Below the pieces are notes generated by a model, which did no database searches, was not told the DNA's origin, and saw only the letters and a program-made list of their open reading frames with translations. Both the position numbers and the translations under genes were made by a program. Source: Burkholderiaceae bacterium (GTDB taxonomy: Bacteria; Pseudomonadota; Gammaproteobacteria; Burkholderiales; Burkholderiaceae). Taken from it: a DNA stretch of 64,000 nt. This document shows, one piece after another, positions 1 through 6,373 of this stretch (the first letter of the stretch is position 1; every line of letters starts with the position of its first letter). The stretch spans positions 1-64,000 of the forward strand of contig CANHPL010000002.1 of the NCBI GenBank assembly GCA_947462685.1, written 5' to 3'.

Positions 1-69
1 AGTCAAAACTTCAACTTGACGCAGCAACATCACAATTTGTTCCGGTTTAATACGTTGACCTTTAGGCAT
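1..69 (-). mobile_element. IS3-family transposase OrfA, N-terminal fragment cut by window edge
   Basis: The first 23 codons on the minus strand read MPKGQRIKPEQIVMLLRQVE and three more residues. This matches the usual start of IS3-family (IS407-like) OrfA proteins, whose helix-turn-helix opens with a 'KPEQIV-LLRQ-E' pattern. A good ribosome site (AGGAG, complement of 76-80) lies six bases before the ATG at 69-67. The rest of the element lies left of the window. Its terminal inverted repeat should fall roughly at 130-155, judging by the usual leader length of such elements; I cannot confirm the end without the other terminus. Family assignment is fairly secure; completeness of the element is unknown. 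Confidence 0.7.
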
Positions 70-149
70 TTTTTACTCCTTTTAGAGATAGATTATCAAA
101 AATTTCTCTCTTTGGGAGTGGCACTAAAAATTAGGTCAGATCAATTGGT

Positions 150-300
150 GGCATTGCCTAAACAAGAAAATGAGTTGCAGTCTTTATTTCCAGCAATTTT
201 AGTTGCGCCAATTTTAGAACCTATCAACACGCCGATATCTGTAAAAAATCCAACACCATTAAAAACATTGATTCGACCACCAAAGCAAGGACGAAATTAA
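150..300 (+). pseudogene. Possible 3' remnant of a gene interrupted by the IS element
   Basis: A plus-strand frame is open from the window edge to the stop at 298-300, but its upstream part is merely antisense to the transposase start. The portion right of the presumed IS end encodes about 50 residues (containing LFPAILVAPILEPINTPISV) directly before the L,D-transpeptidase gene, three bases away. It could be the tail of a gene split by the IS insertion and formerly translationally linked to the next gene. I do not recognise the family. Alternatively it is non-coding sequence that happens to be open. Confidence 0.25.
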
Positions 301-303
301 CTT

Positions 304-945
304 GTGAAAATTAAAACTATTCTTATTGTTAAGTTATATATTTTAATTGGGATTACTTTTTTTATTATTTCATCTCAATCCGCAGATATACCTGTTCAGT
401 TAACGAGTTCTGTAAAAAATCTCAAGTATTGGATTGTTGAGTCTGAGGATAATCAACATCTTCCTTTTATCATTGTTGATAAAAAAAAATTTACAGTGTA
501 TGTATTTGAGCAGGATGGAAAAATAATTGCAGCTACCAGCTCATTAATTGGTAGGACAATTGGAGATGATAATGCACCAGGAATTGGACAAAAGCGACTA
601 GCTGACATAACAATCAATGAACGCACAACACCTGCTGGTCGATTTGAAGGATCACTTGGCCTGAATGAGGAAGGAAAAGAAATTCTTTGGATTGATTACG
701 ATTTAGATTTATCCTTGCACTCAGTAGTTACAACCAATCCCGCAGAGCATCGCTTGCAGCGCTTAGCAAGCTCTCATCAGGCCGATCACCGAATTACCTA
801 TGGATGTATCAATGTTCCAAAGCAATTTTATAAAGAACATATACAGTTGAGATTCAAACATACCAAGGTTATCGTATACATTCTTCCTGAAGTTCATTCC
901 GTTCAAGAAATATTTGGTTCAGATGCTGCAAAATATAGCAATTAA
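304..945 (+). CDS. L,D-transpeptidase (YkuD) family protein, exported
   Basis: 213 residues from a GTG start. Residues 1-27 form a signal peptide (charged MKIK then a hydrophobic run ending ...SQSA). The YkuD-like domain follows from about residue 50: strand-rich start (PFIIVDKKKFTVYVFEQDG), the TPAGRF segment near 113-118, the histidine in 'DLSLHSV', and the catalytic cysteine in 'ITYGCINVP' near residue 169, matching the family's S/T-x-GC-hN motif. Such enzymes cross-link peptidoglycan stems or attach outer-membrane lipoproteins in the periplasm. It follows the putative IS-truncated remnant by three bases. Product-family confidence is high; exact reaction is unknown. Confidence 0.8.
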   Translation: MKIKTILIVKLYILIGITFFIISSQSADIPVQLTSSVKNLKYWIVESEDNQHLPFIIVDKKKFTVYVFEQDGKIIAATSSLIGRTIGDDNAPGIGQKRLADITINERTTPAGRFEGSLGLNEEGKEILWIDYDLDLSLHSVVTTNPAEHRLQRLASSHQADHRITYGCINVPKQFYKEHIQLRFKHTKVIVYILPEVHSVQEIFGSDAAKYSN

Positions 946-1435
946 TGTTAAAAAAGCTTTATTAAATAAAGACATTACAAATTCATACGATTAAGTCGGA
1001 AAAATAGTTACATGGAAAGATTTGTAATCATTTGAATTTTTGCACAGCAAAATTATTATAAATTTCAGCTTCAATATGGATTAGTATCCTAATATTAATT
1101 ACTTTAGATAAACTTCTTACATCACTCGTAAGTTCTTAAATAAATTAGGTGACACTAACATCAATTTTTATCATTTCGATTGAAAAATAATATTTAAAAA
1201 TATCTGGTCTTATGAAAATGATTAACTATTTTCAGAATAATATTTCTAAGTATTTTGTTAAATGTTAGTAAATTAAGTATTAGTAATTTAAAAAATGAAG
1301 AGAAATAATGTGTTTCAAATGATGAGTTTATGTTGGATAACAGACAGTTAAATGACCATTAATGAAATAAGGTAGTGCATAAGTTAATTTTGACTTATTT
1401 GAAACAAATCCATTTTCTCAATTTAAGGAAATCAT
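946..1435. other. Gene-free AT-rich stretch (490 bp)
   Basis: No open frame of note on either strand. A short AT-rich palindrome (CTTTATT-A-AATAAAG, 957-971) follows the L,D-transpeptidase stop, possibly a weak terminator. Near its right end sits one copy of the dyad motif described separately (1332-1345). Nothing else is recognisable. Confidence 0.5.
1332..1345 (+). promoter_or_regulatory. Dyad motif copy A (GTTGG-ATAA-CAGAC), candidate Crp/Fnr-type operator
   Basis: One of four copies of a 14-base 5-4-5 dyad found only in front of genes of this islet. This copy is imperfect (GTTGG/CAGAC) and is centred about 97 bases before the start codon of the Ala/His-rich protein at 1436. The 5-4-5 architecture is that of FNR-type sites (TTGAT-N4-ATCAA), but the half-site sequence differs. 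Binding by the regulator at 2457 is inferred. Confidence 0.55.
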
Positions 1436-1681
1436 ATGGCTCTCGATCCAAAATTAAGCTCTGCAGCTGCATCATCAGTAAAAGACGCGCACATAAAAGC
1501 TGCGGAACATACTGACGCTGCAGCATCCGCCCATAAAGAAGCTGCAAAATATATTGATTCTGACCATCATGCAGAAGCTGCTCACCACGCGGCTGTAGCT
1601 CATGGACATATTGCACAAGCAAGCAATCACAGTGAACAAGCCTTATCACATATTGCAAATGCTGCAGCAGTTAAGAAATAA
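1436..1681 (+). CDS. Small Ala/His-rich protein of unknown function
   Basis: 81 residues, of which about 26 are alanine and 11 histidine. There is no signal peptide or membrane segment. The sequence is built of repeated short 'A-A-x-H' units (KAAEHTDAAASAHKEAAKY, AEAAHHAAVAHGHIA) and should be almost wholly alpha-helical and hydrophilic, like LEA-type or stress-protective helical proteins. AAGGAAA lies a few bases before the ATG, supporting translation, and dyad copy A lies upstream. Metal binding by the histidines is possible but not shown. An antisense frame over the same DNA is ignored because it lacks a ribosome site and has unnatural composition. I do not recognise a named family. Confidence 0.65.
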   Translation: MALDPKLSSAAASSVKDAHIKAAEHTDAAASAHKEAAKYIDSDHHAEAAHHAAVAHGHIAQASNHSEQALSHIANAAAVKK

Positions 1682-2052
1682 ATATTTTTAAATTTAAATT
1701 CAACTCATTTCTAGGCCTTATATAAAAATTCGATGACGATCAAAAATTTAGATAAGAGACTTAGGAAAGAAGTTGAAGGACGAAAAAAAAATGATAAATC
1801 TTTTTAAATTAGATCTTTAAGGTAAAAAGTTTTATTGATAATTATGTTGAGTATATTTAAAAGACATATGGTCAAAAAACTTAACAAGAAAATCTCAATT
1901 TAAATTTTTTTATCTAATAAAGCCCAAGAATAGATGTACTTATTTTTTGGCTTACCTTTAATCAATTTGTAAGATTAAAAAATACTTGTTCTTTAAATTT
2001 AATAATTTAAATTATTAAATTTTTATTTAACCAGTTTTATAAATGGAACATT
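1682..2052. other. Gene-free, very AT-rich stretch (371 bp)
   Basis: No coding frame longer than about 25 codons is supported. Long runs of A and T, for example near 1990-2030 where AAATTTAATAATTTAAATTA-like symmetry occurs, could act as an UP-element or bend region for the small gene at 2053. No clear promoter or RNA can be named. Confidence 0.4.
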
Positions 2053-2226
2053 ATGGAAACAACAATATGTAGTTTGAAAGACATTATTAGACCAACTGTC
2101 AAACAGACTGAAAGATGTATGAAAATGAATGACTGTTTAAATAACAAAAATTGCCCTTACGACGACCACTACAAGAGAAAATTTATTACAGATCCAAAGT
2201 TTTGGTCAAATCAAGTCACCTTTTAA
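2053..2226 (+). CDS. Small 57-aa cysteine-containing protein, unknown function
   Basis: ATG at 2053 to TAA at 2224-2226, 57 residues. Four cysteines occur at about positions 6, 22, 28 and 34 (ICSLKD, ERCMKMNDC, NKNCPYDD), followed by a basic-aromatic tail (HYKRKFITDPKFW). No signal peptide or membrane helix is visible. The cysteine spacing C-x15-C-x5-C-x5-C could form a small zinc- or disulfide-stabilised fold. A GGAA at 2045-2048 is a weak, close ribosome site. The amino-acid composition is protein-like compared with the surrounding AT-rich DNA. It sits between the Ala/His-rich gene and the Crp-family regulator. Function unknown; reality of the gene is moderately supported. Confidence 0.5.
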   Translation: METTICSLKDIIRPTVKQTERCMKMNDCLNNKNCPYDDHYKRKFITDPKFWSNQVTF

Positions 2227-2334
2227 TATCTGTGCTTTGAGCGATTGGTTTTTTAGTATTTAAAGTTAAAGCGTTTGAATTGCAATTTGTAGCAATCTTT
2301 ATCTGATTATTTTTTTAAATAGGTTACCTACTTA

Positions 2335-2348
2335 GTTCGATAACAGAC
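2335..2348 (+). promoter_or_regulatory. Dyad motif copy B (GTTCG-ATAA-CAGAC) upstream of the Crp-family gene
   Basis: Second copy of the 14-base dyad, centred about 115 bases before the start codon of the Crp/Fnr-family regulator. The flanks also match the other copies (TTAGTTCGATAACAGACAGAG, with TTAG shared with copy C and the AG after CAGAC nearly shared with copies A and D). Its position before the regulator suggests autoregulation, which is inference. Confidence 0.6.
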
Positions 2349-2456
2349 AGAGTTTTTTTGAATCAAACTGCATACTTTTTTAAATCATAATTTTTAAAAT
2401 AATCATAGCCCTATTGCCTAAATATAGTTTATGAACCTAACCGTAAGGAAAATTAA

Positions 2457-3143
2457 ATGAAGAAGAATAGTCTGATTAACTTACTACCACCCAAGGATCA
2501 AGATGATTTTTATTCTAAAGCCCATTTGGTTGAGTTAAATTTATCACAAGTCATCGGTGAAGCAGGCACACCTTCTACTGAGGTCTATTTTCCATCGAAT
2601 TGTTTTATTTCCGTGATTCAGAGGATCGAAGGAGCTTCATCGATTGAAGTAGGGATAATTGGTCGAGAGGGATTGTTGGGTTCTGAAATTGCCCTTGGGG
2701 TTAGTACCAATTCCTTCGGTTCTTTGGTGCAGGGTCCCGGTAATGCTTGGAAAATAGATGCAAAAGACTTCATTAGTCAAATTAAAAAAAGCTTAGCCTT
2801 CACAGACATTATTAATTCCTATATTGCAGTGCGCTTAAGTCAATTAGGATTATCAATTGCTTGTGAACATTTTCATGAGATCGGACCTCGTTTAGCTAAG
2901 TGGTTATTAATGAGTCAAGATCGAGCCCAGTCAGATTCATTTTTCATGACCCATGAGTTTATTTCATTGATGCTAGGTGTTCGAAGAGAGGGTATTACTG
3001 GCGCTGCTGTTGACTTTAGGAGAAGATCTCTTATTGATTACCATCGCGGCGAAATGAAGATTCTTAACCGTGTGGCTTTAAAGGCAGAAGCATGCAGTTG
3101 TTATCAAAAAAATAGGAAGATTTATACTTCCATTTTTCAATAA
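2457..3143 (+). CDS. Crp/Fnr-family transcriptional regulator
   Basis: 228 residues. Residues about 15-125 have the cyclic-nucleotide-binding-like beta-roll pattern, with the typical 'IEVGIIGREGLLG' strand-turn; a long dimerisation helix follows (about 125-155), then a C-terminal winged helix-turn-helix (THEFISLMLGVRREGITGAA, about 175-195). No FNR-type N-terminal cysteine cluster is present, so an iron-sulfur oxygen sensor is unlikely; the ligand is unknown. GTAAGGAAAATTAA just before the ATG holds the ribosome site. It stands alone, with dyad copy B upstream, among small envelope and stress genes that carry the same motif. It is the natural candidate for the factor reading that motif. Confidence 0.85.
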   Translation: MKKNSLINLLPPKDQDDFYSKAHLVELNLSQVIGEAGTPSTEVYFPSNCFISVIQRIEGASSIEVGIIGREGLLGSEIALGVSTNSFGSLVQGPGNAWKIDAKDFISQIKKSLAFTDIINSYIAVRLSQLGLSIACEHFHEIGPRLAKWLLMSQDRAQSDSFFMTHEFISLMLGVRREGITGAAVDFRRRSLIDYHRGEMKILNRVALKAEACSCYQKNRKIYTSIFQ

Positions 3144-3150
3144 ATAAATT

Positions 3151-3663
3151 TTATTCAAAGACTTTCACTTTGATTTGAAATGATATAGAGCCTGATATCC
3201 GATTGCCAATCGTTGGGATAAGCATTACATTTAAGCCAACCCGTTTTCCCTCAATCGTGAGGAAAGGCAAAACAGCAGGAAACCAGCCGCCATTATTGTT
3301 GGACGAGTAGCCATTAAAAACCCCAGCTACCAATCCCATCTTTACCCATCCGATAGCTACGGGTTGCCAGTAAGCTCCAATGTAGTTAGATTGATCATAA
3401 TTACTGTTACGAAATGTACCCGCAGTAAGAGATGCTACGGATGAAAATTTATATTCACCGCCGATTCCATAATTAAAACTGTTGTAATCTTTATCCTGAT
3501 CAAAATGATATGACAACAGACCTGGGTTAAGCCAAAGCTCATTTTTTTGAGTAACTTCAATAATATCGAACGGGCCATACGAATTAGCTATGCATCCGCT
3601 ACTATTAAAAAAGATTAAAAATTTACATATTAGAAGTGCAAATTTTTTATAGTTCACTGGCAC
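3151..3663 (-). CDS. Predicted outer-membrane beta-barrel protein, PagP-like in appearance
   Basis: 170 residues. An N-terminal hydrophobic segment (FALLICKFLIFF) serves as signal peptide; no convincing lipobox precedes its Cys. The rest alternates polar and aromatic residues in short strands rich in Tyr, Phe, Trp, Gly and Asn (NELWLNPGLLSYHF, SLTAGTFRNSNYDQSNYIGAYW) and ends in a strand closing with Phe-Glu, as expected of a small outer-membrane barrel. Similar proteins are common in Burkholderiales and sometimes placed near PagP lipid A palmitoyltransferase; I cannot identify its catalytic residues, so no enzyme name is given. It is convergent with the Crp gene, seven bases apart. Confidence 0.65.
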   Translation of the reverse strand: MPVNYKKFALLICKFLIFFNSSGCIANSYGPFDIIEVTQKNELWLNPGLLSYHFDQDKDYNSFNYGIGGEYKFSSVASLTAGTFRNSNYDQSNYIGAYWQPVAIGWVKMGLVAGVFNGYSSNNNGGWFPAVLPFLTIEGKRVGLNVMLIPTIGNRISGSISFQIKVKVFE

Positions 3664-4073
3664 CTACGGCAATGTCTGTTGAATCTGTAATGACCAAACA
3701 TCATTTACCTTGAATTAGTTTCATGATATCTTTTTTATATCGTATTTGATCATGCCTTAGCACTCTAAAATTTTTCTAGAGTGGGTAATTTTTCTTCCAA
3801 CGATTTGACTTAACCGATCATAGATTAATTTTCTCAATGAGGATGCACCTTTACATTTAATTCTTTGCTGTGACTTGCTGAGATATCCAAGAGCATATAA
3901 GAAAGATTCTTTTATTGAAGTAAGTTACTCATCGTAAACCTTGGGATATATCTATTTAGTTCGATACCGAACATATACAAACATTTAAATTAAAGATATG
4001 TTTTATATCGCACAGTCAAGCGAAAACAATACAAGTAAATTATTAACAAGATATTTAAAAAAAGGAAACCGAC
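3664..4073. other. Intergenic stretch (410 bp) with hairpin and dyad motif
   Basis: Divergent space between the barrel-protein gene (minus) and the DUF3309 gene (plus). It holds a perfect 7-bp inverted repeat (CACTCTA/TAGAGTG, 3761-3767 and 3777-3783) of unknown role, and dyad copy C at 3959-3972. A longer plus frame that starts at 3998 overlaps the DUF3309 gene in another frame and is not considered real. Confidence 0.5.
3959..3972 (+). promoter_or_regulatory. Dyad motif copy C, perfect (GTTCG-ATAC-CGAAC)
   Basis: Perfect inverted repeat with 5-base arms and a 4-base spacer, centred about 108 bases before the DUF3309 start. It shares TTAGTTCGATA with copy B. Its perfect symmetry supports binding by a dimeric regulator. 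Confidence 0.6.
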
Positions 4074-4229
4074 GTGCTAGGAACAATCGTTTTAGTTATT
4101 TTAATTTTGATGTTATTAGGCGCCATACCTTCATGGCCTCACAGCAGAAATTGGGGATATGCACCCAGTGGCGGATTAAGTTTAATTGTCATCATATTTC
4201 TTATTCTTCTTTTGACTGGAAGAATTTAA
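4074..4229 (+). CDS. DUF3309-family small membrane protein
   Basis: GTG start at 4074, 51 residues, preceded by AAAGGAAACC as ribosome site. Two hydrophobic helices (about residues 3-16 and 35-48) flank the highly typical centre 'GAIPSWPHSRNWGYAPSGGL', the hallmark of DUF3309 proteins in proteobacteria. These inner-membrane peptides often appear in stress-induced gene clusters; function unknown. The stop codon TAA directly abuts the ATG of the BON lipoprotein gene, so the two are surely co-transcribed and probably translationally coupled. Dyad copy C is the likely control site. Confidence 0.85.
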   Translation: MLGTIVLVILILMLLGAIPSWPHSRNWGYAPSGGLSLIVIIFLILLLTGRI

Positions 4230-4667
4230 ATGCCTTTCAAAAGAAATACGATAAAAATCGTACATCGTCTTCAGCTGCAAACCACATACATCTTGATTGT
4301 ATTGTTCGTTGTGGCTTGCGACAATTTAAATTCAGTAGAAATAGGTAATCATAAAAATGATCTAAAAAAAGAGAATATGTCCTATTTTGATTTAAATGAG
4401 CGAAATCTAGTAGATCATGCAGTTAGTATAAAAATAAATCCATCTGAACATGCGTTAGTTGACGGGAGTATTATCGCTAATGTTAAATTTGCTCTTTTAA
4501 ATGAATCAGGTTTGCAGCTGACTAAAATTAACGTGTTTTCCGAAAGAGGAGTTGTTACTCTTATAGGATCCCTGGATAGTCAAATAAAAATATACAAAGC
4601 GATGGAGTTAAGTATGGCGGTTGAGGGTGTTCGGTCGGTAAAAGGCAAGTTCGTTATTTCGCAGTAA
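4230..4667 (+). CDS. BON-domain lipoprotein (OsmY-like)
   Basis: 145 residues. The N-terminus has a charged start and a hydrophobic run ending in the lipobox-like 'LFVVAC' (Cys near residue 30), so a lipoprotein is predicted. Residues about 78-145 form one BON domain: helix-strand pattern with 'ANVKFALLNESGLQLTKINV', 'GVVTLIGSL' and the closing 'AMEGVRSVKGKFVI'-like segment (VEGVRSVKGKF). BON domains bind phospholipid or envelope partners and are typical of osmotic and envelope stress proteins such as OsmY and BamE-neighbour DolP. The gene starts immediately at the stop of the DUF3309 gene and ends before a bidirectional terminator. Confidence 0.8.
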   Translation: MPFKRNTIKIVHRLQLQTTYILIVLFVVACDNLNSVEIGNHKNDLKKENMSYFDLNERNLVDHAVSIKINPSEHALVDGSIIANVKFALLNESGLQLTKINVFSERGVVTLIGSLDSQIKIYKAMELSMAVEGVRSVKGKFVISQ

Positions 4668-4682
4668 TCTAAACTGATTAAA

Positions 4683-4701
4683 AAAGGCCTTAGCGGCCTT
4701 T
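4683..4701. terminator. Bidirectional intrinsic terminator
   Basis: Perfect 7-bp stem AAAGGCC/GGCCTTT with loop TTAGC, A-tract on the left and T-rich sequence on the right. It lies between the convergent BON gene (plus) and the glycine-zipper gene (minus), serving both. Confidence 0.8.
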
Positions 4702-4727
4702 CTTATAAACTGTCAGATTGGTTTTGA

Positions 4728-4976
4728 TTATTTTGATGGCGGTTTACTCTGTTTCTTGTCATGTTGATCATAAATGTAGCCACCGACAGCACCGATTGCT
4801 GCGCCTCCAGCTGCACCCCATAAAAGTCCACCACCAGTAAGCGCTCCTATTCCCAGACCTGCTGCAGAGCCGATTGCGGCCCCCGATAGTGTTCTTTGCT
4901 GGGTATCATTCATATTGGCACAAGCAGACAAAGCCAGTATTAAAGCTGTAGATAAAACGATTAATTTCTTTTTCAT
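4728..4976 (-). CDS. Glycine-zipper lipoprotein
   Basis: 82 residues. Signal peptide with lipobox 'ALSAC' (Cys at about 19). The mature part carries a glycine-zipper region (GAAIGSAAGLGIGALTGGGL and GAAGGAAIGAVGGYIYDQHDK), with Gly/Ala every fourth residue suggesting tightly packed membrane-embedded helices; it ends in a short charged tail. Such proteins are small envelope lipoproteins, often induced by stress. It lies 12 bases after the Rap1a-domain gene on the same strand and is presumably in one transcript under dyad copy D. Confidence 0.8.
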   Translation of the reverse strand: MKKKLIVLSTALILALSACANMNDTQQRTLSGAAIGSAAGLGIGALTGGGLLWGAAGGAAIGAVGGYIYDQHDKKQSKPPSK

Positions 4977-4988
4977 AATGATGTCCTT

Positions 4989-5426
4989 TTATTTTTGGCG
5001 AATAATTTCTCTGATCGCATTTGAAGGAGATTTATTGGATGATTCACATGGGAATCGCATTGCTAAAAATCTCAATAAGGTATCGGCTGCAGGGGCAGCA
5101 TTGTAAGTTGAGTTTTGTTTGACCCAGTCCATAAACTGATTCATAACCTCACGGCGAGAAGGGGCAGGCTGAATTACGCAAACAGAATTTGGAGCTTCTT
5201 TTGGGTGGCGTGTCACTAAATATGCATCGTACACACCCTGACCGTAAACATCACAGTAAATGTGTGGTTGCGGACTAGACTGATCACCACATACCCCCGC
5301 TAATTCTTGAGTACTAATTGCCCTCAGAGTTTCAGGAGCGGCATATGCTGCTCCTGAGCAAATTAATGCAGATGCTATAAATAATTTAATTTTTTTCATA
5401 GATAACCATACTTTCCTCATTTTCAA
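4989..5426 (-). CDS. Rap1a/Tai-like domain protein, exported
   Basis: Up to 145 residues; the start at 5426 gives an extended N-terminus, while the Met at codon 10 (5399) gives a cleaner signal peptide (MKKIKLFIASALICSGAAYA). The mature part matches the Rap1a/Tai family outline: 'ELAGVC' start, a Cys followed by a 'YGQGVYDAY' helix, 'SVCVIQPAPSRREVMNQFMDWV', and a final 'LRFLAMRFPC'. Conserved cysteines imply disulfides in the periplasm. The family was defined by T6SS immunity proteins, but no T6SS effector lies here, so an immunity role is doubtful; a general envelope-stress role is more likely. Confidence 0.7.
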   Translation of the reverse strand: MKMRKVWLSMKKIKLFIASALICSGAAYAAPETLRAISTQELAGVCGDQSSPQPHIYCDVYGQGVYDAYLVTRHPKEAPNSVCVIQPAPSRREVMNQFMDWVKQNSTYNAAPAADTLLRFLAMRFPCESSNKSPSNAIREIIRQK

Positions 5427-5468
5427 AATATCTTGAAATCAGTCTAAAATTGATTAGTGGAATATTCT

Positions 5469-5482
5469 GTCTGTTATCAGAC
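5469..5482 (-). promoter_or_regulatory. Dyad motif copy D, perfect (GTCTG-ATAA-CAGAC on minus strand)
   Basis: Perfect 5-4-5 inverted repeat; on the minus strand it reads GTCTGATAACAGACAG, agreeing with copies A and B over GATAACAGACAG. It is centred about 50 bases before the first possible start of the Rap1a-domain gene (77 before the second), in the orientation of that gene. Confidence 0.6.
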
Positions 5483-5575
5483 ATATGTAATTTTTTAAAT
5501 TGAGATTGCCTGTATCCAAAAGTAAAATTTTTCTTTAGGGAGGTGCTCATCAAGGAGCGCTTTTAGATTCCAGTT

Positions 5576-5607
5576 TGATGTTTCAAATTAAAAAAATTGA
5601 AACATCA
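5576..5607. other. Strong hairpin, possible terminator or leader structure
   Basis: An 11-bp perfect inverted repeat (TGATGTTTCAA at 5576-5586, TTGAAACATCA at 5597-5607) with the A/T-rich loop AATTAAAAAA. It lies in the divergent region before the gene at 5685. No T-tract follows directly on the plus strand, so simple termination is not obvious; it could be an operator or part of a small RNA. Confidence 0.4.
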
Positions 5608-5634
5608 TGACCTTGAAGTAACAGGATTTATAAT
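5607..5634 (+). promoter_or_regulatory. Candidate sigma-70 promoter
   Basis: A consensus -10 (TATAAT, 5629-5634) with a partial -35 (ATGACC, 5607-5612) 16 bases upstream, just after the hairpin and about 50 bases before the ATG at 5685. In such AT-rich DNA this is weak evidence. Confidence 0.35.
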
Positions 5635-5684
5635 CATAATATAATAAATAAATAATATTGATTTTCAAGTAAAGATGAGGAAAA

Positions 5685-6260
5685 ATGAAAGAGATATTGA
5701 CATACACATTACGTCACAGTATGTTGCGCACAGGATTAATTGCGATGACTGTTCTTGCCCCTATGATTTATCCAGCGGTAGCCAATTCCGCATCCATGCC
5801 TCCTCAGGAAGACAACTTTATCAGTATCGTTAGTCTTGCCCAAAGTGATGCAAAAAGTGCCGATAACGACATGCAAAAAGGGGGGGTAAAAGCTAAGCGT
5901 GATCGGGCGATTTGTAATCTAATGGCCAATAAGGCTGTGAAAAACTGGGTAGGTAAAGTCCAAAAAGTAAGTGCCAATAGTGATGGTAAGGGAGTTTTAG
6001 AAATTTCATTAGCCAAAAATATCACCGTCAAAACCTGGAATAATGAATTCTCAGACACAACTGCCCGTACCTTAATTAATCCAAGCAGTAATCTTTTTCA
6101 AAGTGCTTCTAATTTAAAAAAAGGACAATCGGTTATTTTTTCAGGTACGTTTCTGCCTGGTAAAGATGGCGAATGTATTTATGAGGCGAGTATGGGTTTA
6201 AGTGGAAAATTAAGAGATCCAGAATTTATATTCCGCTTTAGCAATATAGCGGCTAACTAA
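5685..6260 (+). CDS. Exported protein of unknown function
   Basis: 191 residues with a ribosome site GAGGAAAA just upstream. An N-terminal signal peptide ends about residue 36 (PAVANSASA-like). The conserved part runs from 'RDRAICNLM' to the end: 'VKNWVGKVQKVSANSDGKGVLEISLAKNITVKTWNNEFSD', 'LKKGQSVIFSGTF', 'GECIYEASMGLSGKLRDPEFIFRFSNI'. This looks like a small beta-rich periplasmic domain (OB-like) found in scattered proteobacteria without a functional name. Two cysteines may pair. It is monocistronic, between the small-protein islet and the amino-acid transporter. Confidence 0.7.
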   Translation: MKEILTYTLRHSMLRTGLIAMTVLAPMIYPAVANSASMPPQEDNFISIVSLAQSDAKSADNDMQKGGVKAKRDRAICNLMANKAVKNWVGKVQKVSANSDGKGVLEISLAKNITVKTWNNEFSDTTARTLINPSSNLFQSASNLKKGQSVIFSGTFLPGKDGECIYEASMGLSGKLRDPEFIFRFSNIAAN

Positions 6261-6373
6261 TTTGCAAAAATGATTTACTGTGATTTGTTTGAAAAACAAT
6301 TTAAGGTATCACGAATAATGACAGGTCAAAATATTTTTCTCAATACCTGAAAAAATTATTCGAAATAGTATGT

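Noticed and set aside
3671-3685. A CAGAC half-site (minus strand) before the barrel-protein gene resembling the dyad motif
   Set aside because: Only one arm matches; the partner arm is absent and it lies too close to the start codon.
3998-4348. 116-codon plus-strand frame
   Set aside because: It overlaps the DUF3309 and BON genes in another frame, has no ribosome site and no protein-like composition.
4989-5426. T6SS immunity role for the Rap1a-domain protein
   Set aside because: No T6SS effector or structural gene is nearby; the protein sits with stress lipoproteins and shares their dyad motif.
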